In this document: positions 54,380 to 64,000 of the stretch, one piece after another
Position numbering within the stretch: the first letter of the stretch is position 1
Layout of the letters: each line of letters begins with the position of its first letter
From: Globisporangium splendens
Lineage: Eukaryota > Oomycota > Peronosporomycetes > Pythiales > Pythiaceae
Assembly: GCA_006386115.1 (NCBI GenBank)
Contig: VFIW01000035.1
Coordinates: forward strand, 124,001-188,000
DNA length: 64,000 nt
Direction: 5' to 3'
Translations under genes and position numbers: made by a program
Notes under the pieces: model-generated
The model's database searches: none
What the model was told of the DNA's origin: nothing
What the model saw: the letters and a program-made list of their open reading frames with translations, nothing else

Positions 54380-55322
54380 GATCAATGATCTTGTATTACT
54401 TAGCACGGCGAACCTGCCTGAACATGCAGTGTCCAACTTGGGAAGCTCAAAGCTTCTGCCAAGGTTCATTGGACCGTTCAAGGTAGTGAAATGCAATGGC
54501 GATGCCTACACGCTAGACATACCTACACGCATGCGTCTACACCCGACATTTTATGTGGGTAGACTGAAGCCTTACCTTCCAAGTGGATCTGCGGATCCTA
54601 CGAGATCTTCCGCAAGCGATCGAGCTGATCGTGAAGCTTCTCCACTTGATTGCGAAGAGCAAACAGCTCATCGCTCTGGAGATTCTTCTCGGCGTACAGG
54701 AGTTGCAGGACGTCGAAGGATTGGTCCTTCACTGCCTCCAACGCTTGAAGACGAGAATGGTACTCGCCACGAAGTACCTCGAGTGCCGAACCTGCCTCTT
54801 CCACAGAGCGCAACAGGCGATCGTGAGCCAACTCACGAGACTTCTCGTTCTTCCGGAGTCGAACAAGTTCGTCCTGAACCTGTTGGAACCGTTCCTCGAA
54901 ACGGGACTCCAAAGCCGAACACTGGGCAGAACCTTCTGTCAGATCGTCGATCTTCGACTCGTGATCGGCGACAAGGTTCTCGAGACTCTCGCAGCGTTCC
55001 TCAAGCGTCGAACAACGCTGCTGCAGCGCCTCGATTTGCCCACGGTGAGCACTCTTCCACTTCCAGAGTCGCTCAATCGTTTTCTCGTTCAGCCCCACCC
55101 CCGTTATTAGACTCTCAGGGAGAGCATCGCTGGGTGGTTGAGTCGATTGTTGATCATGAAGATCGACCGACTAATCGTCGAGGAAAGAAGCAGTTGAACC
55201 ATCAACGCTTCTACAGAGTTCGGTGGCGTGGATATCCACCGAGCTCGGACACGTGGGAGCCTCGTCAGACATTGGAGTCTGATGTTCCCGACGTGGTCCG
55301 CAGCTATGAGAACTGCTTGTAG
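54294..55322 (+). CDS. pol: integrase C-terminal module with chromodomain
   Basis: Continues integrase with the GPY/F-type module (LLPRFIGPFKVVKCNGDAY, HPTFYVGRLKPYLP), then about 170 residues of Arg/Ser/Pro-rich linker. It ends with a chromodomain (HRWVVESIVDHEDR ... RFYRVRWRGYPPSSDTWEPR), the hallmark of chromoviruses that target histone marks during integration. The linker is of low complexity and is the exact antisense of a well-formed coiled-coil ORF, which may explain its composition. Confidence 0.85.
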   Translation: MFETQSRMAQDLQKEQADKSGRKNKQVYKINDLVLLSTANLPEHAVSNLGSSKLLPRFIGPFKVVKCNGDAYTLDIPTRMRLHPTFYVGRLKPYLPSGSADPTRSSASDRADREASPLDCEEQTAHRSGDSSRRTGVAGRRRIGPSLPPTLEDENGTRHEVPRVPNLPLPQSATGDREPTHETSRSSGVEQVRPEPVGTVPRNGTPKPNTGQNLLSDRRSSTRDRRQGSRDSRSVPQASNNAAAAPRFAHGEHSSTSRVAQSFSRSAPPPLLDSQGEHRWVVESIVDHEDRPTNRRGKKQLNHQRFYRVRWRGYPPSSDTWEPRQTLESDVPDVVRSYENCL

Positions 55323-55664
55323 CGTCGCCAGGGGCGACACTACGACGACCAGAGCTGGATTCGCTCTGTCGTCAGCGGGAGTTCTTCTTTGGGCACGAGC
55401 ATTGCCACGACGAAGAAGACGCTCCATCTTGTTCTCGTTCTCAAGACGAACAAATGTTCGCCATGAGTCTCTCTGGGCTGCGATGTGTTGGTTCGGATCA
55501 TCGCGATCGTTGATCCGACGCCAACTGAAGAACCGCTCCTTGTAGAACTCGAGCTCCCCCTTCTTCTTCAGAATGGGAGAGATGTCGAAGAGTTCTGGAG
55601 CTGTCTGCTGTCGCTTGGACGACGGACGTTCTTCTCGGTTCACTTGGTCACTTGGTCGCTTCAT
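54598..55664 (-). CDS. antisense gene inside the chromovirus 3' region, probably spliced
   Basis: A 5' part starts at MKRPSDQVNREERPSSKR (55664) and runs to about 55355, with charged helical sequence (YKERFFSWRRINDRDDPN, TFVRLENENKMERLLRR). A 3' part at about 55132-54598 is a long heptad coiled coil (WKSAHRGQIEALQQRCSTLE, RFEERFQQVQDELVRLRK) ending with TAG. Between them lies the antisense of the chromodomain, which is removable as an intron. Several GT-AG choices keep frame (donor at about 55359; acceptors at about 55170 and 55132) and I cannot decide between them. The nuclear-localisation-like KRPS..RPSSKRQQ start and coiled coil suggest a DNA- or self-associating protein. I recognise no family. 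Confidence 0.55.
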
Positions 55665-55727
55665 TGCCGAATGAAAAGTGAACTGCTCCGAAAGGTCTGC
55701 AAAAGTACGCAAGGTACTTGTGACTTT

Positions 55728-55737
55728 AAGGAGGGGA
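55728..55737 (+). other. polypurine tract
   Basis: AAGGAGGGGA lies immediately before the 3' LTR, the expected plus-strand primer. Confidence 0.75.
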
Positions 55738-55740
55738 TGA

Positions 55741-56391
55741 TGTAATGGGCTATAACCAGCCATTACATGAAGGTGGATCTGTTCCCAGATCTAGTCTGGC
55801 ACACACCACCTTCAGCGTGCATTGTGGAGACACAAATAACAAAGGGATTACGGTAATACAGTCCCCACATGCACGTGTGACGTCATTCGATGACGTCACG
55901 AGTGTTCTCTGTGCTGATCAGTGCAGAATGTTGTTCTCATGTACTAATCAGTACTGAGCAATGACATCCATGTACTAATCAAGTACTGAGTGATGGTTCC
56001 TGCTTGGGAAACTGGACTGGCGACGAGACCGACGTGTCTCTGCCACCTGGAGTGAGTGGCGCGAGCCAATCACTTTGCAGGGATTTTATACAAGACTTGA
56101 AGTTCAAGCTTCTAGAAGATCCCGTAGGTTCAACCTCAGTGTACCCAAGGTTTTATATATCAGATTCATAGGTTTTATTGTGTATGTTTAGGTTTTAGTT
56201 ATGAAAACCTGTAGGATCCCTTGGGGTTCATTAGCAAGTAGCGACAGGAACCATAACCTTTTCAATTCAGTTGCAAATTTTCCTCCAAGTACCTCAAGTC
56301 TTCTTCCTCCCTCCAAGTCGGGAGATCGCTTCCTCTGGCACAAGCGTGTGTGCCGTGTTTGAGGGACTGTTGTGAACAGCGCCCTCTTACA
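55741..56391 (+). repeat. 3' LTR, 651 bp
   Basis: Matches 48743-49391 with roughly a dozen substitutions or 1-2-base indels, same TGTAATGG start and CTCTTACA end. Confidence 0.93.
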
Positions 56392-57229
56392 CCATCTGCT
56401 TGATCTTTTGTGTTAATCCGTGCTTTCGAGGTGCTAGTGGGAGAGGAAGTGTAACGGTTTGCGGTCTTCTTGAGATATGATTGGTCGAAAGTCGTAAAGT
56501 CTGAACTTGATTGGCTGAAAGTCGGGGACGATGGCTTGGACTCGGAGGAGGAGATGGTAACTTGATGGCAAATTGGAAAGCGAATTGAATGGAGGACTTA
56601 GTTCGCTAGCGCTACGTCTAAGCATCCCTGCATGCATGCCTATCCTTTTCTTCAACTGATTCGACTTTTCTTCCTATCCAGGTGTCCTGCCTGCACCTGT
56701 ATTTTTATCTGACTAGTTCCATATAACTGTATATATTAGTGTTACATATAAATGAGAGCCTGACCTCGGACTCGAGGTCAGGCACACGTTACACATGCCA
56801 CGACGCTCCGCACGCTAGGTACGTGCGAAGTCAGGCACATGCCGATCCTACGCGCTTGCCTGGCGTGCGAGGTCAGGCACACGTGACAGGAAGGGGCGAG
56901 TGGGTGGATGCTTGTGGAGGAGGCAAAGGAAAAACCTAGTCGTGAATCGCGCCGATAAATTTTCACATTTTATTAATTTAAGACGGATATTTAATTATGG
57001 AGGATGATCTGGCTGTGAGATACACCCGTATTTCGCTCATGTCACAGTGCATCTATCAAGTATTTCATGTCCGAGTCCTCGGACCCAGTCCGGATTTGTT
57101 GGAGGGCACTGGTGAATATGAAGTGAGATGTATGCTTGTATTTTATTGACGTATACTGTATTTTACATGGATACATTTCTTGCAATTTATTGGAAAGAAA
57201 GTAATTTATCTCGAGGGTTCCAATTTCCA
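56392..57229. other. intergenic, 838 bp
   Basis: AT-rich. Three copies of a GAGGTCAGGCACACGT-like 16-mer occur at about 56772, 56826 and 56868 with unequal spacing. No gene seen. Confidence 0.4.
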
Positions 57230-58091
57230 ACTCAGGGCAAGCGAGAACGAACTGGGGACGATGGCGGCATGCACTTGGCGGAGCGTGAACTCAGTGACAA
57301 GGCAGACAGAAACACGGTATTCATGTGGGCTGTACGTGGCAAAAACCGCGATATGGTGGAGATGGTGCTTGCGCACGGTGCCAACGTGGACATGACAGAC
57401 TGCGCTGCTTGCTGCAACGACAGCGAGTGGAGGAGATAACGAGATTGTCGAGGTGTTGCTTCGTCATGTTGCGTCTCCAAATGTTCAAGCCGTAGACGGC
57501 GAGACAGCGCTACTGACGACGTCACGTCTTGGCTTTGATGACATTGTACGCGCGTTACTTGAGCACGGGGCATCTGTCAATGAGTCTCAGATGGGGACAC
57601 TGAGTTCTCCGACTGTTGTTCGATAATGGGTCCACCGCAACTGCATTCAATCCTATGGGAGAACCAGTGCTCTACCTTGCAGTTCGAGAAGGTCATGTTA
57701 AGTGTGTAAAGGCTCTGCTGAACGCCGGCGTGCCAGTCAAGCGGGCGTATCTGTTAATGTCCAAGCTACGGGTGGCGAGACGCCATTGCTGTCTGCGGCG
57801 AGGTGGAACTTCTTGGATGTTGTTCTGCTTGTAATTGAGGATGCTGGCGCAACAGTGATTTTGGCGGAAGAACCGCTCCTTTTGTTTGCATCATTGAGTG
57901 CGATAAAGAAGCAGTGTGCTCTTGCTCACGAGTTCGAATCAGTGTGTGAGCATGTTGTGACCCGACTCCAGAATGTTTGCAGCCAGTTGCAAACTAGAAA
58001 GAAAGCTATTCTGTCAGACCCTTTGGTGGTGCTGGCGAAGATTATTTTCGATTTTACCGACTACAGCTTTCATGTGGGCAACAGAATCTGA
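57230..58091 (+). pseudogene. ankyrin-repeat protein relic
   Basis: Ankyrin repeats are visible in different frames: TVFMWAVRGKNRDMVEMVLA with HGANVDMTD, then IVEVLLRHVASPNVQAVDGE, FDDIVRALLEHGASVNESQ, LYLAVREGHVKCVKALLNAG, and GGETPLLSAARWNFLDVVLL, with frame changes near 57405, 57595 and 57740. The 3' end is a helical tail ending HVGNRI at 58091. No intron consensus explains the shifts, so it is best read as a decayed gene. Confidence 0.65.
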
Positions 58092-58273
58092 TATAGTATC
58101 TGCGTTCATGGTAAAGCTTGAGATGTTTCAATTTGCCTGGATACTGCAGTAAGCTTCCTCCTGAATTCAGCAATGAACTCCTAACTTCCATATACACGTT
58201 AAGTCTCGACGCAATTCATTTAGTCAACACGTAATCGAGGCAATGGTCCACAGGAAAGTAAGACCAAACGATG

Positions 58274-60493
58274 CTACAGAAAGCGAAAGATCTTGATGGT
58301 TGTGTCAGCGGAGCCAGAGATCATCTTTGCAGCATCCATTTGAAGCGAAAACACTGCCGAGCTGTGTCCTTCAAAGGTACTCAGGGCTGACGCGGTACGA
58401 CGCAAATCCCAGAGCTATGGAGCGTTAATGACACACAGACAATTAGAGGTGGAGGAGAAGAGACCAAATAATACTCCATCTAGAAGCAACCTACCTTGGT
58501 GACCGAATCGTACGAGCCGGAAATGACTTTGTCGTTCTGGTCATAGTCAACACACATAACGGAGCCTCGATGTCCCAGCAACGTGCTGGCGCATGTGCTT
58601 TGGCGCCGATCCCAGATCTTGACTGTGTGATCGGAACCGCCCGAGACGATACGCTCGTCACATGCCTACATGTAATGCACAAAACGCCGCATAATCATCA
58701 CCTCGTCCAGGTAGTAAAGTGAACCACATGGAAGTCGTACTTTGACAGAGTTCACTTGGTTCTTCGCGTCGTGGCCAATGAACGTATCGAGTTTCAGACC
58801 TGACTCGACGTCCCAGACCTGGACCCCAAAGCGCTTGCATCCCGTGACGAATGCGTTTCGGAAATGATCCCACTGCGTTCCATGCCCACACAATTAATTC
58901 ATTTAGCAAAGAGATGCTCATGATCTAGCCGCCAAATGCACGCACATTTCGTACCGTTAGCGAGTAGATTGGATTCACTGGCGAGTCTTGCAGCGTTCGA
59001 AGCAAGGTGCCGGTTGCGAGATCCCATACGTTAATGCAGGAATCCCAACTCGCACTCGCAATCAGCGCGTCGTTGGAATCAAGGCTACTCACCCAGCCTG
59101 CATGCCCGCGAAGTGTGTTCTGGCATTTTCCAGTCTTTCTTGCACAACCCACACACGCATACAAATGAGGACCACGCGAATTCAGGGTAGTGTATCTAAT
59201 CCACATTTACCTGAAGATCCCAAATCTTGACTGTTTTGTCGTACGATCCGCTGATGAGCGTGTTTTCCTGAAAGTGTAATGCCCAGACAGGTCCACCATG
59301 TCCGTAGAACGAATGCAACTTCTCAACGCTCTTCTGTTGACGGTGATGCTGCTGCATCAACGCTGGTGCCGCGGCTGCATGTGGACTTGACACTCCCATT
59401 GATGAGCTGGGGTCTTTACAGATTTGGAGTACAGCACAGCAGCAGCTGTCAGGATTTGCGGCCATGGTTTAGCATATCAACAAGAGATCGTACCTTCCTG
59501 TCGTGGTAAGAGCGACCACAGCATCATGCTTCCATCGTCTGATCCGGACACAAGGCGAGAATCATTAAACTGCAGGCACGTGATCGTGCCGTTGTGCCCA
59601 TTCAGAGTCGTGATAGTCGCTTTCCCATTCACCCAATTGCGCTCCACAATGTGCCGCTCACGGTACAACGCCATCCACTTCACAGGTTCAGCGATGGTAT
59701 CCAGCGGCTCGTCCTTTGCCGCTGGGCTCACTTTCAATGGTAAAGCGGTCTTGTTTTTCAGGTATTTTGAAGTAAACTCGCTGGTGAAGTTGCGTCCCTG
59801 CTGCTTTGCATCCGCTTTCTGCCACCTCAACGCGTAGATTCCTTCCCAAAACGAATCGCACATCGCGATGACGTACCAGTTGCGATGCATGCTGGCGGCA
59901 TGGACGATGTCCGATCCGTCTAGATAGCTTAGCACGGTCACAACTAGCACAGCAGGCAGTTCATGGAATTGGGCTTCGTGCGTGGTCAAACTAAACGCAT
60001 AACATACAACAAGTGGTTCGGCCATTAGTGTAAACCCCAACGAGCTTGGAGCGTAGGCAGAACAACAAATATCAATACTCTTCAGTGCCACTCACCTCCT
60101 ACTCGTGATACACTCGATACGTATCTTCTGTAACGAGCTGTGCAGTTGCTGGAAAGAGCGCTCTTTTGCGCGAATCTCGGTCTCGAGCTTGCCCACCTGC
60201 TGCTTCAGCGCATTCTCACGCTGCTCTTGCTCCTGACGCTTGTGCTCTCTCGACGCGAGGAAGCTAATAAAATGGATCAAATACTCATGTCAAGGTCGAC
60301 GGAATCAGGATTGAAGGTCACAGAGAGCAGAGCGTACAAAACGACATTACGTGTGGTAGAGGTGCTCGATCTGGTCATTCTTGACGTGCAGGTCCTCTTT
60401 CACGAGCGCGAGCACGCCGCGGAGCAGCTCCAGCTCTTCCTCCAACCGCACATTGCGCTCCTCCAGTCGCTGCTGCACGCTCTCGCGATCCAT
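58274..60493 (-). CDS. F-box and seven-WD40-repeat protein, 8 exons
   Basis: Minus-strand exons 60351-60493, 60096-60263, 59494-59990, 59211-59413, 58955-59134, 58741-58872, 58495-58665 and 58274-58414. Seven GT-AG introns of 75-105 bp all keep frame, giving 544 residues. Order: N-terminal coiled coil (about 1-100), F-box (FHELPAVLVVTVLSYLDGSD), then seven WD repeats making one propeller, for example GHNGTITCLQFNDSRLVSGS with DDGSMMLWSL, ISGSYDKTVKIWDLQ, IASASWDSCINVWDL, FGVQVWDV, VSGGSDHTVKIWDR, VISGSYDSVTKLWDL and ISGSADTTIKIFRF. Role by family: substrate receptor of an SCF ubiquitin ligase (Cdc4/FBXW type). F-box binds Skp1; the propeller binds substrate, which is unknown here. Repeat 4 is the least canonical. 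Confidence 0.9.
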
Positions 60494-61438
60494 CTGGCAA
60501 TGAGCAGCTCTGATTAGAAGAAATGGGAACGCTGTCTGAGTTTGTTGCTGATTCTGCCAAATGGATCTTACTTGGCTGCATCTGATTGGCTGGGATGGTA
60601 TCAGATACCTTGCAGAGTGAACGTCTCCTCTGCCAACCTGGACATCGCCCATTGTTCAATACTTAAGCTTGCTGGGGCAAGAACATTCGATGTTGAAGGG
60701 GTTGAGCAAACAAACTTTTATTATTCTTTATAGCCATTTGCAAAAGAAGAACGACATCGCCAGAATGCGCTTCCACTCCATAGTCTTCGACTGGACTTCC
60801 TTTTTTAAAAATGGCCATACTTTTTTGTAAAAATACAAGAAGCTGCTTGCCACTGTGTTTATTGTTGAGACTGTGCAATGTATTTCTTGTGCTGTTGAAC
60901 ATTGAATAACAAATAACGCTAACAAACACGAAGACACGCAGTCTCATTTCGGAATGATATTTTCGACTCATGCATTAGGTGAGCTCACCAACGACCAGCT
61001 TTTTCGAAAGAGAAAACAGAAAATCAACCAGTCACGTCTATGCTACTCAATAAAGTTTACTGGAACCTTTCGATGCCTTCCACTTGACGATATATTTTAC
61101 TTTGTCAACAGCTGACGGTAGTGAAGCGAACAGGGTTACAGTTGAACAATTGGCAGGAGTACCCCACTCAGTAAAGTTCACAATCGCAGCGTAACCCTTC
61201 GCATCGCCTCTGTTCAGTATCTACTGCCGAGTTAACATTTACTTTAGCGTAATATCCACTGTACGCATGTGATGATGGCTTGGTGCAATGGCCGAATCAA
61301 ACGTCGTCTGTTTGACGGTCTCAGCTGATGCAGCCAACTGAGAGGTTCAAGGTTACTCGGTTACGCTACTTATCATTTTTGCACGTGTTGCGCAAGACTC
61401 GCGCCATTCTGCAACCCAGCCCTCTTCCGCTGAGATAG
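60494..61438. other. divergent intergenic region, 945 bp
   Basis: Between the F-box gene start and the ALDH start. AT-rich. No supported gene, and small ORFs on both strands look random. Confidence 0.4.
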
Positions 61439-63055
61439 ATGCCCGAAGCGAGCGGCACGACGTACGTTGCGCTCCAGGACAAGACTTCCGCACCGACAAC
61501 CGAGAGCGCGATCGATATGTACGGCTCCATGGCGAGCGCGCCGCTCCCCGACGTCTCCAAGCAGGACATCGCCGCGACCGTCGCACACCTGCGCGAGCAC
61601 TTTGACACGGGTGCTACGCAGGACGTGCGCGTGCGCAAGCAGCTGCTGCGCCAGTTGCAGACGATGATGCGCGAGGGCGAGACGGCGATGAAGGACGCCA
61701 TGTGGAAGGACCTGCACAAGCACCCGAGCGAGTCGCTCATCTGCGAGCTCGCGCTCGTGAACAGCGAGATCCAGGACTTTATCGACTACATCGACGAGTG
61801 GACGGCGCCCGAGTTCAGGCTCTCCAACATCGCCAACCTCCCCGGCTTGTCCTACGTGCACCGCGAGCCGCTGGGTGTTGTCTGCGTGATCGGCACGTGG
61901 AACTACCCGGTCAACTTGCTGCTGACGCCGCTCGTCGCTGCGCTCGCTGCCGGCAATTGCGTGCTGCTGAGACTCCCGGGCGACGACACCACGCGCCATT
62001 TGAACAATGTGTTCATTGCGCTGCTCGACAAGTACATGGACAACCGGTACGTGCGATACGTGTACGGCGGCGTCGAGGAGACCAAGACCATGCTCCGAGA
62101 GAAGTACGACCTCATCTTCGCCACGGGCGGGTGCTTTCTTGGCAAGATCGTCGCGCGTGCCGCGGCAGAGACGCTGACACCGACGGTGCTCGAACTAGGC
62201 GGCAAGTCGCCTGTGATTGTCGACGAGACGTGTGATATCGCGCTCGCGGCACGACGCATTACGTGGGGAGCGTTCACTAATGCGGGCCAGACGTGTGTGC
62301 GTCCTGACTACGTGCTCGTAGACGCCAAAGTCGGCGACAGATTTGTCCAGGCGTTGGAAACCACGATCGCAAGCTTCTACGGCAACGATCCGAAGCAATC
62401 GGAATGCTACGGACGTATCGTGAACTCGCGCATGTTTGAGCGGCTGCATCGACTCGTGGACCAAGATCGCGCGAGTGTCACGTTCGGCGGCGACAGCGAT
62501 GCGCACGAACGGTACATTGGTCCAACGTTGCTGAATTTCAAGACGGATTTCGCGAAGTTCAAAGCCAGCGCTACGATGTCCGACGAGATTTTCGGGCCAC
62601 TGCTGCCGATCTTCTACTACGAAGCGGGCAACCTGAGTGTGCCGATCAAGTTCATCAAGGATGGCGAGAAGCCGCTGGCGCTGTACTTGTTCAGCACGAA
62701 TGGTGCCAACAAGCAGCGCGTGATCAAACAGACGAGCGCCGGCAGTATGGTGGTGAACGATGTGATGGTGCAGCTTTCGAACGGCCACGTGCCGTTCGGC
62801 GGCGTCGGGAACTCGGGTATGGGTGCGTACCACGGGCGTCACGGCCTGGAAGCGTTCTCGCACCGCAAACCTGTGATCTACAAGTACAGTCTGCTGGATC
62901 TGCGCGCACGGTATGCGCCCTACACGCCAGCTGGAGACCGCATCATGCGCATCGTGCAGTATCCGTACTCGCGCAATGTGTTTCGCGCGCTGAAGCTCTT
63001 TGGTTTTGCGCTTTTCGTGCTCATCGTTGCTTTGATCATTAGTGCGGCCGTGTAA
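61439..63055 (+). CDS. ALDH3-type fatty aldehyde dehydrogenase with C-terminal membrane anchor
   Basis: Single exon, 538 residues. Oxidises long-chain aldehydes to acids with NAD(P). Class 3 features: GVVCVIGTWNYPVNLLLTPL, catalytic base in TVLELGGKSP, nucleophile Cys in NAGQTCVRPDYV, EIFGPLLPI, and PFGGVGNSGMGAYHG. A C-terminal hydrophobic helix (LFGFALFVLIVALIISAAV) anchors it like animal ALDH3A2 (ER or peroxisome). Odd points: the KPSE cofactor motif reads RLPGDD, and FTGS reads ATGG, so cofactor handling may differ. Met at about 61517 is an alternative start. The relic at 14181-14547 is a close paralogue. Confidence 0.92.
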   Translation: MPEASGTTYVALQDKTSAPTTESAIDMYGSMASAPLPDVSKQDIAATVAHLREHFDTGATQDVRVRKQLLRQLQTMMREGETAMKDAMWKDLHKHPSESLICELALVNSEIQDFIDYIDEWTAPEFRLSNIANLPGLSYVHREPLGVVCVIGTWNYPVNLLLTPLVAALAAGNCVLLRLPGDDTTRHLNNVFIALLDKYMDNRYVRYVYGGVEETKTMLREKYDLIFATGGCFLGKIVARAAAETLTPTVLELGGKSPVIVDETCDIALAARRITWGAFTNAGQTCVRPDYVLVDAKVGDRFVQALETTIASFYGNDPKQSECYGRIVNSRMFERLHRLVDQDRASVTFGGDSDAHERYIGPTLLNFKTDFAKFKASATMSDEIFGPLLPIFYYEAGNLSVPIKFIKDGEKPLALYLFSTNGANKQRVIKQTSAGSMVVNDVMVQLSNGHVPFGGVGNSGMGAYHGRHGLEAFSHRKPVIYKYSLLDLRARYAPYTPAGDRIMRIVQYPYSRNVFRALKLFGFALFVLIVALIISAAV

Positions 63056-63789
63056 ATGACGTGGAGCCGCTATGCCTCTTTATTGATAAGCCCAGTTTGC
63101 TTTGTTAATCCTTTTGCGTGGACAGATATGCATATTTGTGTTATTTGTGTGCTTTGATGAAACATTGGTCATTCGTTTTGGATTTTTTACTTGTATCTAG
63201 TTCGCAAATATGGCCAGATCCTTTAAAGTGTTGCTATCGGAGTTAGGTGCCAAAACGGCATCGCAGGCGTTGTCTCGAAGGCTTGAACGTTGTAGCTGAA
63301 CGAGCTGAGGTGACATTGCCCACAACCCCCTCAGCCTCAGACATACGCCCAAAATGTCGAATGAGACCACCAGTTGTGTCAGCTCTCTTCCAAATCGGCG
63401 AACGTAATCTGGAAATTTGGTGCGCTCAAACCAAACTGAACCGCCGGAATGGTTTCATTTGAAGCCACCATCAAATGCTGGTGCAAAAACGAAAAGTGGA
63501 CTTGCACAATCATGAATTCCGAGTAGATTCCCACGCAGCTTGAAATTTGAAGCAAGACCCCATTCCTTGTTGCGCAAGACCAAATCGAAAAGGATTGTGC
63601 TGGCATTTGGATATGCCTGTGCCGACACTGGGAATACTTTCAATATTAAACCAGAGGCGTGTTTTCTCTTGCGCAAAGCGCATGCAGCTACTTTTACAGC
63701 TTATATTTGTCCCTGTGCGCACTACTCCCATGAGTTCAACCCGCCAAAAATAAAGCAAAAAACACACTCAAATCGAGCCGCGCGAATTG
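63056..63789. other. intergenic, 734 bp
   Basis: Convergent 3' flanks of the ALDH and LamG-like genes. Short ORFs without similarity; nothing supported. Confidence 0.4.
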
Positions 63790-64000
63790 CTACAGCTGTT
63801 CAAAGTGTCCTTCGCCTGGCCGTGTGCATCGCGCAAAACGCAATTCTGACGGTGTATTCAGCGCAAAGAGCTCCTTCCGCATCGAATAAACCGGTTTTGC
63901 ACTCGGTACGAGTCCACCACAGTGCGCCAACTCCCTTACAGTCTCCTTGGACAACCCCTGGTCATAAATTCGAAACGTGTCGACGACGCCATTCAAGTTG
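63790..64000 (-). CDS. LamG/concanavalin-like domain protein, C-terminal end only
   Basis: The last 69 codons of a gene entering from the right edge. LNGVVDTFRIYDQGLSKETV resembles the closing strand and helix of LamG-like (concanavalin-fold) domains, typically IDEVRIYNRALSAEEI. The tail ends EGHFEQL. Frame is open to the window edge, so the start is outside. Likely an extracellular carbohydrate- or protein-binding protein, but only the end is visible. Confidence 0.5.
   Translation of the reverse strand, partial: NLNGVVDTFRIYDQGLSKETVRELAHCGGLVPSAKPVYSMRKELFALNTPSELRFARCTRPGEGHFEQL

Larger units (their letters stand above)
48743..56391 (+). mobile_element. Ty3/gypsy chromovirus LTR retrotransposon
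   Basis: A 7.65-kb element with direct LTRs, a primer-binding-like site, gag, protease, RT, RNase H, integrase, chromodomain and a polypurine tract in the standard Ty3/gypsy order. The 5-bp flanks CAATC (48738-48742) and CCATC (56392-56396) are a near-match target duplication. LTRs are about 98% identical, so insertion is recent. The pol part is nevertheless split into several frames, so this copy may not be autonomous. Family is clear from the domain order and the C-terminal chromodomain. Confidence 0.93.

Noticed and set aside
56772..56884. Three GAGGTCAGGCACACGT-like repeats, CRISPR-like at first sight
   Set aside because: Only three imperfect copies with unequal spacing, in a eukaryotic genome; not an array.

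Overview
This 64 kb window is oomycete (stramenopile) nuclear DNA. The evidence is short GT-AG introns of about 57-270 bp (mostly 65-110), close spacing of genes on both strands, GC-rich third codon positions, a CRN/RHS-type NTPase protein, and lineage-typical families: a chromodomain Ty3/gypsy element, multi-PH proteins, and tandem ABHD1/3-like hydrolases. I recognised no tRNA, rRNA or CRISPR array. All gene models were built by eye from reading frames and splice consensus. Species was not determined.

Left part, 0-31.6 kb, gene-dense. In order: a CocE/S15-type esterase cut by the window edge (1-1398, minus); an eIF4B-like protein with a C-terminal W2 domain (3002-4375); PEX14 (4682-6107); a CRN/RHS-like NTPase (6226-7458); two tandem genes that fuse a BAG domain to an HSP20/alpha-crystallin domain (7637-8809 and 9125-10357, minus); an M17 aminopeptidase (11133-12758); a small orphan gene (13175-13693, minus); relics of an aldehyde dehydrogenase and an alpha/beta hydrolase (14181-15003); a free-standing P-type ATPase actuator domain (15680-16554); EMC10 (16709-17997, minus); eIF3j (18225-19326); another hydrolase relic (19535-19740); mitochondrial phosphatidylserine decarboxylase (20059-21682, minus); a kinesin-6-like motor (22062-24549); and four paralogous membrane-anchored alpha/beta hydrolases (24658-31640).

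Middle, 31.8-48.7 kb. A very large minus-strand gene with about nine PH domains (31790-38159) is interrupted by four single-base frame offsets and one stop. A long gene-poor stretch follows, broken only by a WRKY19-like zinc-finger protein gene (43435-44585).

Right part, 48.7-64 kb. A 7.65 kb Ty3/gypsy chromovirus (48743-56391) has LTRs that are about 98% identical. Its gag-protease junction carries a textbook A-AAA-AAC slippery site followed by a hairpin. Its 3' third also holds a convincing antisense gene overlapping the integrase-chromodomain linker. Beyond it lie an ankyrin-repeat relic, an eight-exon F-box/seven-WD40 gene (58274-60493, minus), a membrane-anchored ALDH3-type fatty aldehyde dehydrogenase (61439-63055), and the 3' end of a LamG-like gene.

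The most interesting observations are: the BAG-HSP20 fusions, each with an acidic W-x-x-V motif resembling an Atg8-interacting region, which would make them one-polypeptide chaperone-autophagy adaptors; the antisense gene inside the chromovirus; and a set of pseudo-enzymes (esterase without its serine, P-loop without its lysine, ATPase A domain without TGES).
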